From positions 23,837 to 87,836 of the IMG/VR virus record IMGVR_UViG_3300009502_001749: a stretch of 64,000 nt of DNA; one strand, 5' to 3'. A program made the position numbers and the translations under genes. The stretch comes from a virus. Below, one piece after another: positions 1-8,172 of the stretch (its first letter is position 1; the number at the start of each line of letters is the position of its first letter). The notes beneath the pieces were generated by a model. It did not search any database, was not told the origin of the DNA, and saw nothing but the letters and a program-made list of their open reading frames with translations.

Positions 1-1
1 A

Positions 2-235
2 GAAGTTATTTATGCACTTCTTGGTGATTTAATTAAAGGTGTGGGAAAACATAAAGATGTTCCATTATCAAAGTTTGATCCGGAACAAATTAAAATAGGA
101 ATAGATATTGAAAAAGAACATACAGATAATCCAGCAGTAAGACTTGAAATTGCAAAAGATCATTTAGCTGAATTTCCAGATTATTATACAAGATTACTTA
201 AATTGGAAAAAGAAGCTAAAGCCGCTAAAAAATAA
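2..235 (+). CDS. DUF5661-like protein, 5' end outside window
   Basis: The frame is open from base 2 and ends at TAA 233-235. The GTG at 41 is internal, so the start lies upstream of the window. The residues around FDPEQIKIGIDIEKEHT and then DHLAEFPDYYTRL match the pattern I recall for DUF5661, a short family of unknown function found in phages and bacteria. The C-terminus is Lys/Ala rich. The next gene starts 15 nt downstream, so it belongs to the same operon of small virion-type genes. No function can be assigned. It could be the C-terminal domain of a larger protein, possibly one carrying the tag seen on its neighbours. Confidence 0.75.
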   Translation, partial: EVIYALLGDLIKGVGKHKDVPLSKFDPEQIKIGIDIEKEHTDNPAVRLEIAKDHLAEFPDYYTRLLKLEKEAKAAKK

Positions 236-249
236 ATAGGAGTTAAATT

Positions 250-543
250 ATGATTAGTGTTTCTTATTTATTTGAAGATGAAACTTTTCGAAAGAAGTTT
301 GATCAAGGTTCTTTAAGACAAGATATGATGATGGGTGCATTAATAGCTCCAACATCATTAGCTTTAAAAACTGCTATAGTTGATAAAGATATATTACATA
401 AATTAAATGTTGATCATCCTATGGCTGCTCCTACTGCTTTAGCTGCAGCTGCACTTGTAGGAGCTGGTAGTTCTGCAGCAGTTCATGGAGCAATTAAAGG
501 ATATTATAAGTTAAAGGATAAAGTAATTAATAAGAGGAAATAA
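250..543 (+). CDS. Small tagged membrane-type protein (capsid-targeting-like N-terminus)
   Basis: This is a 97-residue protein. Its first nine residues are MISVSYLFE, the clearest form of a tag shared with many genes here. It resembles the T4 capsid-targeting peptide, which gp21 protease cuts after Glu in an L/I-x-E context. The rest has an Ala/Gly-rich hydrophobic stretch at residues about 55-80 (PTALAAAALVGAGSSAAVHG) and a basic tail. It has an AGGAG-like ribosome site. My inference is a small protein packaged in the prohead with membrane-active potential. No homolog is recognised. Confidence is high that it is a gene and moderate for the packaging role. Confidence 0.8.
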   Translation: MISVSYLFEDETFRKKFDQGSLRQDMMMGALIAPTSLALKTAIVDKDILHKLNVDHPMAAPTALAAAALVGAGSSAAVHGAIKGYYKLKDKVINKRK

Positions 544-561
544 TTTTATGTAGGAGATATT

Positions 562-1308
562 ATGATATCTGTTATTTTGGAAATTTGGAATCCACCACCG
601 AAAGTGAATTTTACACAAAAAGTCATTAATAGATTTAGTGGTGAAAAACCACCCCCTCCGCCTCCTCCATCAGGATTTGATAGATACAAATCAGTAATTA
701 CTAATAAACAAGTTGAAAATAAAGATGCACGTTCAAATATTAATTGGAGAGATTTTGGTAAAATAAAAGAAAATATATCAAATTATAAACAATCTAAAGA
801 TGTTGAAAAAGGTTTAAATGAAAAATTAACTAGAGCAACAGCTGTTAAAAATACTAATGATGCTAGTAAACAATCTGCAAAATCTGCTGGTGAATTAGCA
901 GCAACAGAAGCTCAATCAGCAGCTTATAGTCAACAACATCCTATAAAAGCTGGATTAAAAAATTTACTTAGAATAGGATATTCTCCGGAAGAAAAAGCTC
1001 GAATATATGCAGATGCTGATCGAGAAAAATATGATTATAATAAAAATATATCTGATTCATTAAGAAATAAAAGTCAATCTTATAACAATGCAAATGAAGT
1101 TTTGCGTACTAATAAAACAACTTCACAAGAAGAACCAAAAGCTGTAACAACTGGACAACAAGCTATTCCTGTTGGTTCTGCTCCAAAAGCTTTACCGCCA
1201 GCCTCAAATAATAATATTCCAATTAGAAGACCAGTTGGTCCTTTAAATATGGATGAATTATTAAGAGATAAATTAAATAAAAAGAAAAGAGAACAAGTTA
1301 ATATATAA
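562..1308 (+). CDS. Unknown 248-residue protein with tag-like start and polyproline
   Basis: The protein begins MISVILEIW, a shorter variant of the shared N-terminal tag (I-L-E in place of L-F-E). Residues about 30-38 form a run of seven prolines. The remainder is polar, rich in Lys, Asn, Ala and Gln, with predicted helical character and no obvious catalytic motif. A second proline-containing linker lies near residues 205-225. It follows the previous gene by 18 nt, with GGAG before ATG. It may be an internal head or core protein. I do not recognise a family. Confidence 0.75.
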   Translation: MISVILEIWNPPPKVNFTQKVINRFSGEKPPPPPPPSGFDRYKSVITNKQVENKDARSNINWRDFGKIKENISNYKQSKDVEKGLNEKLTRATAVKNTNDASKQSAKSAGELAATEAQSAAYSQQHPIKAGLKNLLRIGYSPEEKARIYADADREKYDYNKNISDSLRNKSQSYNNANEVLRTNKTTSQEEPKAVTTGQQAIPVGSAPKALPPASNNNIPIRRPVGPLNMDELLRDKLNKKKREQVNI

Positions 1309-1326
1309 TTTTATATTGGAGAATAT

Positions 1327-1842
1327 ATGAAATCAATTAGAGAACAGTTATTTGAGAGTAAGAAAGAACATTCTGGTTATAAAATGGAAGATGTTGGTTC
1401 TGGTGCTGGTAAAGCAATTGGTGTAGCAGTAGGTAGTGTTCCAGGTATGGCTATTGGTCATTATATTGGAAAAGATTCACCACAACATCCTGATAATTCA
1501 ATTGATGAAAAGAAAAAATCACATCGAGTTGGAGCTATGTTTAATGAAAGATATAATGCAAAAAGAATGGCTAAGGGTGCTGGTATAGGCGCTGGTATAG
1601 GTGCTGGTATAAGTGCTGCCACAAGTGATTATAATCAAGATTTAAAAACAAATTTAATACACACTGCTGTTTCAGCTGGTATGGGTGCTATACCAGGTAT
1701 AATTGGTGGAAAAATGGTTGGAGGTTATAAAGCTGCTAAGAAACTTGGATATGGATCAGTAGGAAAAACATTTGCAACAACAATTCCTGGTTCTCTCACA
1801 GGACTTACAACACCAAAAAGACAAAAAGAAGAAAAGAAATAA
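1327..1842 (+). CDS. Tagged glycine-zipper protein
   Basis: This 171-residue protein starts MKSIREQLFESKKE. Its partner at 5334 starts MKTIREQLFEGKKE. Both recall the T4 internal-protein leader MKTYQEFIAE. Two or three glycine-zipper hydrophobic segments follow, at residues about 22-45 (GAGKAIGVAVGSVPGMAIGH), 83-100 (repeated GAGIGAGI) and 115-140 (GMGAIPGIIGGKMVGG). Such segments pack in membranes or form oligomeric channels. Inference: the protein is packaged in the head, its tag is cleaved, and it may act at the host envelope during ejection. The function is not demonstrated. Confidence 0.8.
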   Translation: MKSIREQLFESKKEHSGYKMEDVGSGAGKAIGVAVGSVPGMAIGHYIGKDSPQHPDNSIDEKKKSHRVGAMFNERYNAKRMAKGAGIGAGIGAGISAATSDYNQDLKTNLIHTAVSAGMGAIPGIIGGKMVGGYKAAKKLGYGSVGKTFATTIPGSLTGLTTPKRQKEEKK

Positions 1843-1856
1843 ATAGGAGGATTACA

Positions 1857-2096
1857 ATGATATCAGTTTGTAGATTATTTGAAATAAGTAAAGGTGGAGC
1901 TGCAGCATTAGGAGTAGCAGGTGGAACAGCAGCTGGAGTTGCCGGTGTAGCAGCAAAGAAAATGTATGATGAAGAAATGGCAAATCGAGTAAGAGAAGCA
2001 AATCCTATTAGAAAAGGTGCAAAATTTGTAGCGAAAATGTTTGATGATGGTGGACAATGGATTGGACGTAAAATTTGGGATGCTCATAATGGATAA
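1857..2096 (+). CDS. Small tagged Gly/Ala-rich protein
   Basis: This is a 79-residue protein starting MISVCRLFE, so the nine-residue tag is intact, with a predicted cut after Glu9. Directly after it comes a Gly/Ala segment (residues 13-33, GGAAALGVAGGTAAGVAGVA) that could span a membrane once, then a basic region. AGGAGG precedes ATG by 6 nt. It is the last small gene before the baseplate spike gene and is probably co-transcribed with it. The family is unknown. Confidence 0.78.
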   Translation: MISVCRLFEISKGGAAALGVAGGTAAGVAGVAAKKMYDEEMANRVREANPIRKGAKFVAKMFDDGGQWIGRKIWDAHNG

Positions 2097-2110
2097 AAAT
2101 AAGGTGTAAA

Positions 2111-2989
2111 ATGGAAATTAAAGATCAAGAATTTCTTGGAGTTATATTACCTGATAAAGATAATAAACATCAAGGGCGTTATAAAGTTTATATACCAGTT
2201 CTTCAACCTTTTATGAAAGATAATGAAGGTATATGGGCTAAGAATCACGTTACTGATTATAGAAATACACCTTCAGCAGATGGTGTTTATGGAAGTTATT
2301 TTCCTTTACATGCAAAAACTCAAGTTATTGTTAAATTTTATACTGAGCAATACACAAGTGCTTATATTACTAGAATCACCTCAGATCACAATCCTGAATC
2401 TATGCCGTTCAAAATTATTGATAGAGACAGTTACTATCAACTTATTAGAACCCCAAAAAATAATCATTTAATTGCTTTATGTGAAGATACTGCAACTGGT
2501 GGAGCTGCCACAACTGCAAACTCAATTCACATATATTATAATAATAAAGCGATTACATTAATAATGGATAGTTCAGGAATGAGTATTAACGTAACAGCTG
2601 GAGATATAAATCTCAAAGGAGTTGCAAATACAAACATCCAAGTTGGTCAAGATTTAAATATAAAAGTAACTGGTGTTTGTAATATTCAATCTGATGCTGA
2701 TGTTCATATTAAAGCTGGAGGAGATGCTAATATTGAAGCTGGTGGAAATGCCAATGTTAAAGCTGGTGGAGATGCTAATATTCAATCTGGTGGAAGTGTT
2801 AGTATAAAAGCAGGAGGAGTTTGTAATATTGATGGTTCTATGGTTAATTTAAATGGTGGTGGTTCTTCAGCTGCTAAAGCGGCAAGATCTTCTGGTGCTG
2901 CTGGAACTGGAACACCAATCACAACAACAGATGAATTTAAATATTATGAAGGAAAAGATGGAACTGCAATTATAACAGCTAAAGGATAA
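2111..2989 (+). CDS. Baseplate spike / gp5-like OB-fold and beta-helix protein
   Basis: This is a 292-residue protein. Residues 1-100 look like the OB-fold base of contractile-tail spikes (FLGVILPDKDNKHQGRYKVYIP). Residues about 145-250 form a repetitive beta-helix with recurring DANI-x-A/S-GG and VSIKAGG units, as in the T4 gp5 C-terminal needle and other spike proteins. The C-terminal 40 residues are Ser/Gly/Ala rich and disordered. No lysozyme domain is present, unlike T4 gp5, so any cell-wall activity must come from another protein, for example the transglycosylase at 26758. The role is to sit at the tip of the tail tube and pierce the outer membrane. Confidence 0.82.
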   Translation: MEIKDQEFLGVILPDKDNKHQGRYKVYIPVLQPFMKDNEGIWAKNHVTDYRNTPSADGVYGSYFPLHAKTQVIVKFYTEQYTSAYITRITSDHNPESMPFKIIDRDSYYQLIRTPKNNHLIALCEDTATGGAATTANSIHIYYNNKAITLIMDSSGMSINVTAGDINLKGVANTNIQVGQDLNIKVTGVCNIQSDADVHIKAGGDANIEAGGNANVKAGGDANIQSGGSVSIKAGGVCNIDGSMVNLNGGGSSAAKAARSSGAAGTGTPITTTDEFKYYEGKDGTAIITAKG

Positions 2990-2995
2990 TTAATT

Positions 2996-3328
2996 ATGAT
3001 ATCAATTATGAATTTATTTTATGAAAATAAAAGTGAAGAGAAAGAGATAAAAGATTTTTTAAAGAAAGAAGTTACTAAAAGTCATATAAAAAATGTTTTA
3101 TCAACAGGAGCTCTTGTTGGTACTGCTGTAACTGGTGGAACAGGATTATATAATATGTATAAAGGTGGAAGTTTTGTTGGAGATGAACCTGGAAGTTATG
3201 ATTCTTTAAAAAGTGGATTACGTTCTGGAGTTGGTTCTGCAGCTTTAACAGGATTATTTAATATTGGAAATGTTAGAAATCAACGAAAAGAGATTGATAG
3301 TTTAAAATTTAAAAAGAAAAAATCTTAG
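2996..3328 (+). CDS. Tagged small membrane-type protein
   Basis: This 110-residue protein starts MISIMNLFYENK, a tag variant where Glu is shifted by one residue (LFYE). A hydrophobic Gly/Thr segment at residues about 33-52 (VLSTGALVGTAVTGGTGLYN) could be membrane-inserted, and a second weaker one lies near residues 75-90. The C-terminus is basic. ATG follows the spike stop by only 6 nt, giving an overlapping ribosome site. It is probably another packaged small protein. The family is unknown. Confidence 0.75.
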   Translation: MISIMNLFYENKSEEKEIKDFLKKEVTKSHIKNVLSTGALVGTAVTGGTGLYNMYKGGSFVGDEPGSYDSLKSGLRSGVGSAALTGLFNIGNVRNQRKEIDSLKFKKKKS

Positions 3329-3339
3329 GAGATTTAATT

Positions 3340-3537
3340 ATGATTTCAATTGTTATGGAAATTAGTCCAGAATTTATTCAGAATAGAAATTTAACAGGTG
3401 ATAATAAATTTTCTCAAGAACAAATTCGAAATGCATTAGTAGAAAAAGCAAAATCGCCTGTTGGTTCTGTTGCTAGAGCTGAAGCTGATAAAGTTATTAA
3501 AGACACAAGAGCAACATTTCCTTATCGTAAAAAATAA
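3340..3537 (+). CDS. Small unknown protein with tag-like start
   Basis: This 65-residue protein starts MISIVMEIS, a short variant of the tag that has Met-Glu where others have Phe-Glu. The rest is charged and helical, with no membrane segment. AGGAG lies before ATG. It belongs to the run of small genes between 250 and 5961. No family is recognised. Confidence 0.7.
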   Translation: MISIVMEISPEFIQNRNLTGDNKFSQEQIRNALVEKAKSPVGSVARAEADKVIKDTRATFPYRKK

Positions 3538-3574
3538 GATTTTGCCGGTAAAAATAATACTTAGTGAGATTAAT

Positions 3575-3856
3575 ATGTTATCAATTATGGAAACCAAATT
3601 TGGTGTAGCAATATTGAATGAAGTTGGAAATAGCAGAGTAATGAGAGAAAGATTAGCAACTAGTTATGATCAAAATTATAAAAATAATCCACTTAAAGCA
3701 GAAAAAGCTGCATTTTTAAATTTGAGAATAAGAGCAAATAGAAATGAATTAACACCTTTTGAAAAAGGTAGTTCAGATAATGACCCGAATAAAGTTAAAG
3801 AATATATAAAATCTTATTTACCAACACTAAATGAAAAAATTAGAACAAATAAATAA
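3575..3856 (+). CDS. Small unknown protein, KFGVA-type N-terminus
   Basis: I chose ATG 3575 because it follows a GTGAG-like ribosome site and avoids overlap with the preceding gene; the same frame stays open further upstream. The 93-residue protein begins MLSIMETKFGVAILNE. The KFGVA block recurs in the gene at 4555 (EAKFGVAVVASVFE), suggesting a second related leader type. The body is basic and helical. The function is unknown and packaging is only suggested by context. Confidence 0.68.
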   Translation: MLSIMETKFGVAILNEVGNSRVMRERLATSYDQNYKNNPLKAEKAAFLNLRIRANRNELTPFEKGSSDNDPNKVKEYIKSYLPTLNEKIRTNK

Positions 3857-3875
3857 TACTTTAGAGGTTAAAATA

Positions 3876-4526
3876 ATGTATATCAATTATGATAATACAT
3901 ATAAGTTACTTACAGAAGATGAAATTGATGAAATGATTAATAACCTTGGGCGTTTGGACAGTACAGCTGACAGACCAGCAATACAAAATAAATTCACAAT
4001 CAATATGAGACCACAAGGTATAATTGTATACGATTCATACAACAATCCATTTTATCCTATTAGACCACGCCCAAGAATTGATACTTCAAAAATGGATTTA
4101 TTTGAAATTTATAAAAGAACTAGAGAATTATATGAAGATTTTGCTCCAACTCTTTTACCATGGCATTATGTAATTGAGTTTATTAATGATCGTTATTATG
4201 TGTTTAATACACGCCCGATCGATATGAAATTTCCCGTTTCAAATGTTGATGTAACTGATGATCGGCAAAAGTTCTGGGATAATACAACAAAACAATTTAT
4301 GAAAGATCAAATTTTTGATATTAGAGAAGCAATTCATATTTTAATTCTTGGAGATTCAAATATTGATGTTTATACTAAGAAGTTTTATGAGTTATTAGGT
4401 CGTATTTGTATTGTTCCATTTATAAGATTTTTTAAGTTACCTGAAGGAATAGGTGAACGTATATTTTATCTAAATATGGGTGAAAAATTTCACGGTCAAC
4501 AAATAATGAAATTTATAAGAAAATAA
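3876..4526 (+). CDS. Unknown structural-type protein, 216 residues
   Basis: The start at ATG 3876 is supported by TTAGAGG 8-14 nt upstream; an earlier in-frame ATG at 3831 would overlap the previous gene by 26 nt. The protein is aromatic and Pro/Arg rich in its middle (YNNPFYPIRPRPRIDTSKMD, then a TLLPWHYVIEFINDRYYVF block) and has a basic C-terminus. It lacks the tag. It is more likely a tail or baseplate component than an internal protein, judging from composition and its position beside the spike. No family is recognised. Confidence 0.75.
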   Translation: MYINYDNTYKLLTEDEIDEMINNLGRLDSTADRPAIQNKFTINMRPQGIIVYDSYNNPFYPIRPRPRIDTSKMDLFEIYKRTRELYEDFAPTLLPWHYVIEFINDRYYVFNTRPIDMKFPVSNVDVTDDRQKFWDNTTKQFMKDQIFDIREAIHILILGDSNIDVYTKKFYELLGRICIVPFIRFFKLPEGIGERIFYLNMGEKFHGQQIMKFIRK

Positions 4527-4554
4527 TAATCAAAAACAAAAGGAGAGTAATATT

Positions 4555-4758
4555 ATGAAGACGAATGAAGCAAAGTTTGGCGTAGCAGTAGTAGCATCAG
4601 TATTTGAAGTAGAAAATGCAATTCCTACAGATGGTGCATCTGATGTAACAACACCTGAAATTATAGCAAAAGCTATAAAGAGTGTTCTTGGAGTAGAAGG
4701 TTCTGATAGCGTTGCAGAAGCAAAAACAACTGGTGGAGATGCAACAGCAGATAGATAA
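4555..4758 (+). CDS. Small acidic protein with KFGVA leader
   Basis: This 67-residue protein begins MKTNEAKFGVAVVASVFEVE. It is Ala/Val/Thr rich and acidic. The leader shares KFGVA with the protein at 3575 and ends in VFE, resembling the L-F-E cut site of the shared tag. The ribosome site is strong (AAAGGAGAG). It may be a small packaged or scaffold-core peptide. The family is unknown. Confidence 0.7.
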   Translation: MKTNEAKFGVAVVASVFEVENAIPTDGASDVTTPEIIAKAIKSVLGVEGSDSVAEAKTTGGDATADR

Positions 4759-4773
4759 TTTCGGAGGTTTATT

Positions 4774-5315
4774 GTGATTAGTGTAAGTTATTTATTTGAG
4801 CTCGATACTTCAAATTTTACAAGAGAAGAAAAGAGACAATATCGTGAAGGTGCAAGAAAATTTCATCCTGATTTTAATGGTGGTAAAGATGAAGAAATGA
4901 AAAAACATAATAGTAGATGGGAACAGTTTGCTCACGCAAAAAAGTCTGGTTATAATAAATCATTTGATGATTATGCTGCTGAACAGAAAGCAAAAAACAA
5001 CAATCTTCTGGTTCTCAGCAACAATCTTCTGGAACGAATCAACCTGGTTCTCAGCAACAAAAGACAAATACTAGTTATGGTCACACTTATAATAAAGGAC
5101 AAGATTCTGGAACAAATCAATCTGGTTCTCAGAAAAACACAAATTCACAAAGTTCTAATTCTAAACAGAACACTGGAACAACAAATCAAAAACAAAGCAC
5201 AAATCAACAATCTTCTGCTGGAATAAATCAATCTAGTTCACAACAGAAAACAAGTTCAAAGCAATTTTATCCTGGATTTAAAAGTTCAATTTTTTCACAA
5301 ATAAGAAGAAAATAA
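4774..5315 (+). CDS. Tagged J-domain protein with apparent -1 frameshift
   Basis: GTG starts a protein beginning MISVSYLFE, the full tag. Residues about 15-65 form a J-domain-like helical hairpin with the HPD signature (ARKFHPDFNGG), the motif that stimulates Hsp70 ATPase in DnaJ proteins. At 4992-4998 the in-frame heptamer A-AAA-AAC occurs. The zero frame then runs 50 more codons of unlikely Leu-rich sequence to 5226. The -1 frame instead gives a low-complexity Gln/Ser/Asn/Gly tail ending YPGFKSSIFSQIRRK at TAA 5313-5315, 18 nt before the next ATG. I therefore annotate the -1 product, about 180 residues. An A7 run misread as A6 would also explain it. Confidence 0.65.
4992..4998 (+). other. 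Candidate -1 ribosomal frameshift slippery site
   Basis: The heptamer AAAAAAC lies in the phase X-XXY-YYZ (gcA AAA AAC) of the J-domain gene. It is a canonical bacterial -1 slippery sequence. Downstream coding sense moves to the -1 frame exactly here. I see no strong pseudoknot downstream by eye. Sequencing or assembly loss of one A is the main alternative. Confidence 0.5.
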
Positions 5316-5333
5316 TTTGGAGGTTTATTATAC

Positions 5334-5765
5334 ATGAAAACAATTAGAGAACAATTATTTGAAGGTAAGAAAGAAGATAATAAATTGAATAAAGCAGCAA
5401 AAATTGCTGGCACAACAGCTTTAACTGGCGCAGGTTTATATGGTGGAAAAGAATTAACAAGAGCTGTTATTGATGCATCAGAAGGTGGCGCACCTGCATC
5501 AGATACAATAGATGCTGTCGCATCACTTCATAATTCTACTATTGGAAAAATAGCAAGAGGAGTTAGCAAAGGTATTAGAAAAACTTTTACAAATGAACAT
5601 CCTTTATCAATTGAAGCAAAAGATAAAATGGGTGAATTAGCAGCTGGTACTTGGAAAGGAGCAAATCAAATTGGAGATATTGGAGGAGCTGTTGCAATTC
5701 CTGCGACAGTAACAGCATTAGGATTAGCAGCTTATAATAAATTAAAAAAAAATAAGAAGAAATAG
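5334..5765 (+). CDS. Tagged glycine-rich protein, paralogous leader to 1327 gene
   Basis: This 143-residue protein begins MKTIREQLFEGKKED, nearly the same leader as the gene at 1327. It has a hydrophobic Gly/Ala segment at residues about 25-42 (IAGTTALTGAGLYGG) and another near the C-terminus (residues 115-135, GGAVAIPATVTALGLAAY), followed by a Lys-rich tail encoded across an A9 run that is correctly in frame. It is a probable packaged protein with one or two membrane-active helices. The ribosome site is TTGGAGG. Confidence 0.8.
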   Translation: MKTIREQLFEGKKEDNKLNKAAKIAGTTALTGAGLYGGKELTRAVIDASEGGAPASDTIDAVASLHNSTIGKIARGVSKGIRKTFTNEHPLSIEAKDKMGELAAGTWKGANQIGDIGGAVAIPATVTALGLAAYNKLKKNKKK

Positions 5766-5781
5766 TTTTGGAGGTTTATTT

Positions 5782-5961
5782 ATGATTTCAATAATGGAAT
5801 CATTTTTTTGGACAGTAGAAGGTTTTGGAGAAAAAACTCCAAAAGAGGCATATACAATAACAGATGAATTTAAGCCTGATACAGAAATCAATAAAGATAA
5901 CTTATTAATACGAGATGAAGGAATAGGAACAGCAAAAAATAATTATGAGTCTCAAAGATAA
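5782..5961 (+). CDS. Small protein, 59 residues
   Basis: This ORF has GGAGG 9 nt before its ATG. It starts MISIMESFFWTVEGFGEK, whose first six residues match the tag family (MISIME). The rest is acidic and polar. It is the last member of the small-gene run. About 100 nt of non-coding sequence follows, with a promoter-like motif. Function is unknown. Confidence 0.6.
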   Translation: MISIMESFFWTVEGFGEKTPKEAYTITDEFKPDTEINKDNLLIRDEGIGTAKNNYESQR

Positions 5962-6007
5962 AACAAATTGATATGAAGTTGAGAACTAATTTCTCTGCTT
6001 CTAAAAA

Positions 6008-6022
6008 TATATAGAAATTATA
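6008..6022 (+). promoter_or_regulatory. Candidate phage promoter, TATAGAAAT type
   Basis: TATATAGAAATTAT lies about 45-55 nt upstream of the ATG at 6064 in a 102-nt gap. The same core recurs before the genes at 11755, 35668 and 45927 and, on the minus strand, before 59116 and 50595. It resembles a T4 late promoter (TATAAATA) in position and AT content. Confidence 0.5.
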
Positions 6023-6063
6023 TTTTATGAAAGGCTTTTAAAAGAATAAAATGTGAGGAAAAA

Positions 6064-7341
6064 ATGTTTTTAGAGGCATATGGATTAAATCCTTCCAAAT
6101 CTGATACAAGTTTAGATATTTCTTATAAGCTTTTATTTTATCATATTAATGATGAATTAATAAAAGCAGCTAGTGATAATAATATTATTATTGCCACTAA
6201 ATTGATCGAGAAGTATTGGGTGGAACTGAAAAATAATTTTGAATCATCAATTCAAGATAGACACCCATTAGTTAAAGGTTTGTTTTATTTATATCAAACT
6301 GGTAATGCTTTGAATAGGTACAACACATTAGATTTAAAAATATCTAAAATTAAGTTTCGTTCAAAGGTTCTGTTTCCTTATTTAATTTATATTCTCCAAC
6401 AATATTTACCTAATGTTCGGCAATTTCTTCAATATATTGTTTGGTCATCTTATGAAGAAATGAAAAAGAAATCTGCCGGTGCAGTTAATTTTTATGTTAA
6501 TTCATTATATCTTGATCAAGATGTTATTAAACATGATGTGTTATTAGAGTTTTTAGGTAATGCTTTAATTAAATTTACACCATTAAGTGTTGGAAATGTT
6601 AACGCATTTTATAAAAAGATATTCAGAAACATTTTTAATTGGTATTTTAAAAATAAACAAGAAAATCAACCAATTTGGTCAAATTTTTGGAATATTGAAA
6701 ATGCATTAACATCAATTAACACTTCTGTGAGATTATCTATTTATCGAGATGTTTTATATGGTCTTGAAGTTGAGAAACTTTACAAACAATCACCAGTATT
6801 ATCTCAACTAGGTTATAATTATAAGATTTTTAGAAATTTAATTATTAATAATGAAATTCAAGATATTTATATGTCACTTGATAAGTATAATTCAGCTGGA
6901 ATTACAAATAATGAATACAAACTACTTAAGATTTATGATGATGATATTATGAATGAACAGATTATAGAAAAAATTCGTAAATTACCAACGATTTTTAAAC
7001 TATTGAAATGTGTTCATATTGTTAATCCAAAAGGTAAACCACACAATGAAATGGTTATAAAGCCTGAGTTATTGAAATTTGCCGTTAGAGATGAATTAAT
7101 ACATCCTTTTAGAAATTTCTTTAATGAAAATTATTTATTACCTATTTTAGAAAAAGTTGCTGAAAATTTTGTAAATTCATTATTGATGGGTGATTATATT
7201 AATTTAATAACGTTGGCACCCATTAAAATTAATCAGATTAGTTTTGTAGAACAAGTACGTAAATTTGTTCGTATTTGTTTGGATGAAATGTCCAACGTTG
7301 GAGGCGAAACGGAAGATGTCAGGATCAGAGCAGTTCGATAA
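6064..7341 (+). CDS. Unknown 425-residue virion-type protein
   Basis: This is a long helical protein rich in Asn, Ile, Leu, Lys and aromatics. It has no signal peptide, P-loop or metal motif visible. It begins MFLEAYGLNPS and is the first gene of a transcription unit preceded by a TATAGAAAT-type motif. It overlaps the next gene's ATG by 26 nt, so translation is coupled. Its position between the packaged-protein run and uvsX gives no firm role. It is most likely structural or assembly related. Confidence 0.72.
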   Translation: MFLEAYGLNPSKSDTSLDISYKLLFYHINDELIKAASDNNIIIATKLIEKYWVELKNNFESSIQDRHPLVKGLFYLYQTGNALNRYNTLDLKISKIKFRSKVLFPYLIYILQQYLPNVRQFLQYIVWSSYEEMKKKSAGAVNFYVNSLYLDQDVIKHDVLLEFLGNALIKFTPLSVGNVNAFYKKIFRNIFNWYFKNKQENQPIWSNFWNIENALTSINTSVRLSIYRDVLYGLEVEKLYKQSPVLSQLGYNYKIFRNLIINNEIQDIYMSLDKYNSAGITNNEYKLLKIYDDDIMNEQIIEKIRKLPTIFKLLKCVHIVNPKGKPHNEMVIKPELLKFAVRDELIHPFRNFFNENYLLPILEKVAENFVNSLLMGDYINLITLAPIKINQISFVEQVRKFVRICLDEMSNVGGETEDVRIRAVR

Positions 7342-7798
7342 ACAAGAAATATCATCTAAAATTGAAGATCAAAAATCACAATTAGAAACACAAATTACAC
7401 AATTAGGTACTAGAATTTTAAATTTACAAAAATACATTATAACTCTTGAACATGCTAATAATGTTATTGAACAATTAGCTAATAACGAAAAAGATGGCGC
7501 AAAAATAAAATCATATTATGCTGCAGTAAAACAGAATATTGAATTATTAGCTAAAATTTTTGAAGTTATTAAAGAGTATGAAGGTGTTAAATTTAAATAT
7601 TATAAAGAAATAGATGATATTATAATTAGTAAGTATAAAATGATTTCTATTGATATTAAAAAATTAGAAGAAAAACTTAACGGTTCAGATGATGTATTTG
7701 GATTTTTTGAAAGATTAACAGATGCATTAAAAAATTCAGGTGCTAAACGAGAACAAGTTACAAGTGAATTACAAAATGATCCAGATTATAAGTTGTAG
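7316..7798 (+). CDS. Coiled-coil protein, 160 residues
   Basis: The start is ATG 7316, 13 nt after GGAGGCG inside the end of the previous gene. An ATG further upstream would lengthen the overlap without a ribosome site. Heptad-like repeats at residues about 10-75 (IEDQKSQLETQITQLGTRIL) and 85-130 indicate a long coiled coil. It is charged and has no membrane segment. It may be a scaffold or tail assembly factor. The family is unknown. Confidence 0.72.
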   Translation: MSGSEQFDKQEISSKIEDQKSQLETQITQLGTRILNLQKYIITLEHANNVIEQLANNEKDGAKIKSYYAAVKQNIELLAKIFEVIKEYEGVKFKYYKEIDDIIISKYKMISIDIKKLEEKLNGSDDVFGFFERLTDALKNSGAKREQVTSELQNDPDYKL

Positions 7799-7806
7799 GA
7801 GGAAAC

Positions 7807-8172
7807 ATGATTTCTATTATAAGACCGAATGCATTTTTAGGTGGAAGAGATTCTGATGATAGAACTAATAATTTTATTCCACTCGGTGGTAATATAATCA
7901 GAATAATCAAAATAAGATCAGTTCCAACAGAAACGGAAGAAGAGGTAAAAAATATGTCAGATTATGATGATGATAATATAGCAGATGACTATGATGATGA
8001 AAACATACAAGATCCAGATTTTTCTGAATTTCAAGATGAATTAGATCAAATTCCAGATGATGATGAAACACTTGATTCACTTCCAGATATTGATATTGAT
8101 GAATTAGATGTTGAAGATTTTGAAAATAGAGATGAAGAAGAAGATTTTGAGGGAATGGAAGATGACTTATAA
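7807..8172 (+). CDS. Very acidic 121-residue protein
   Basis: It begins MISIIRPNAFLGGRDSDD, the tag family by its first four residues but without L-F-E. Residues 45-121 are almost entirely Asp/Glu with scattered hydrophobics, such as repeated DIDELD patterns. A second in-frame ATG at about residue 50 (MSDYDDDNIADD) could serve as an alternative start. Acidic low-complexity proteins of this type can be scaffold-core, DNA mimic or anti-nuclease proteins. The sequence does not decide between these. It overlaps the next gene by 11 nt. Confidence 0.68.
   Translation: MISIIRPNAFLGGRDSDDRTNNFIPLGGNIIRIIKIRSVPTETEEEVKNMSDYDDDNIADDYDDENIQDPDFSEFQDELDQIPDDDETLDSLPDIDIDELDVEDFENRDEEEDFEGMEDDL

Noticed and set aside
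4998-5226. Zero-frame extension of the J-domain gene
   Set aside because: The Leu/Asn-rich sequence looks like a shadow of the Gln/Ser repeats in the -1 frame; kept only as a possible short frameshift product.
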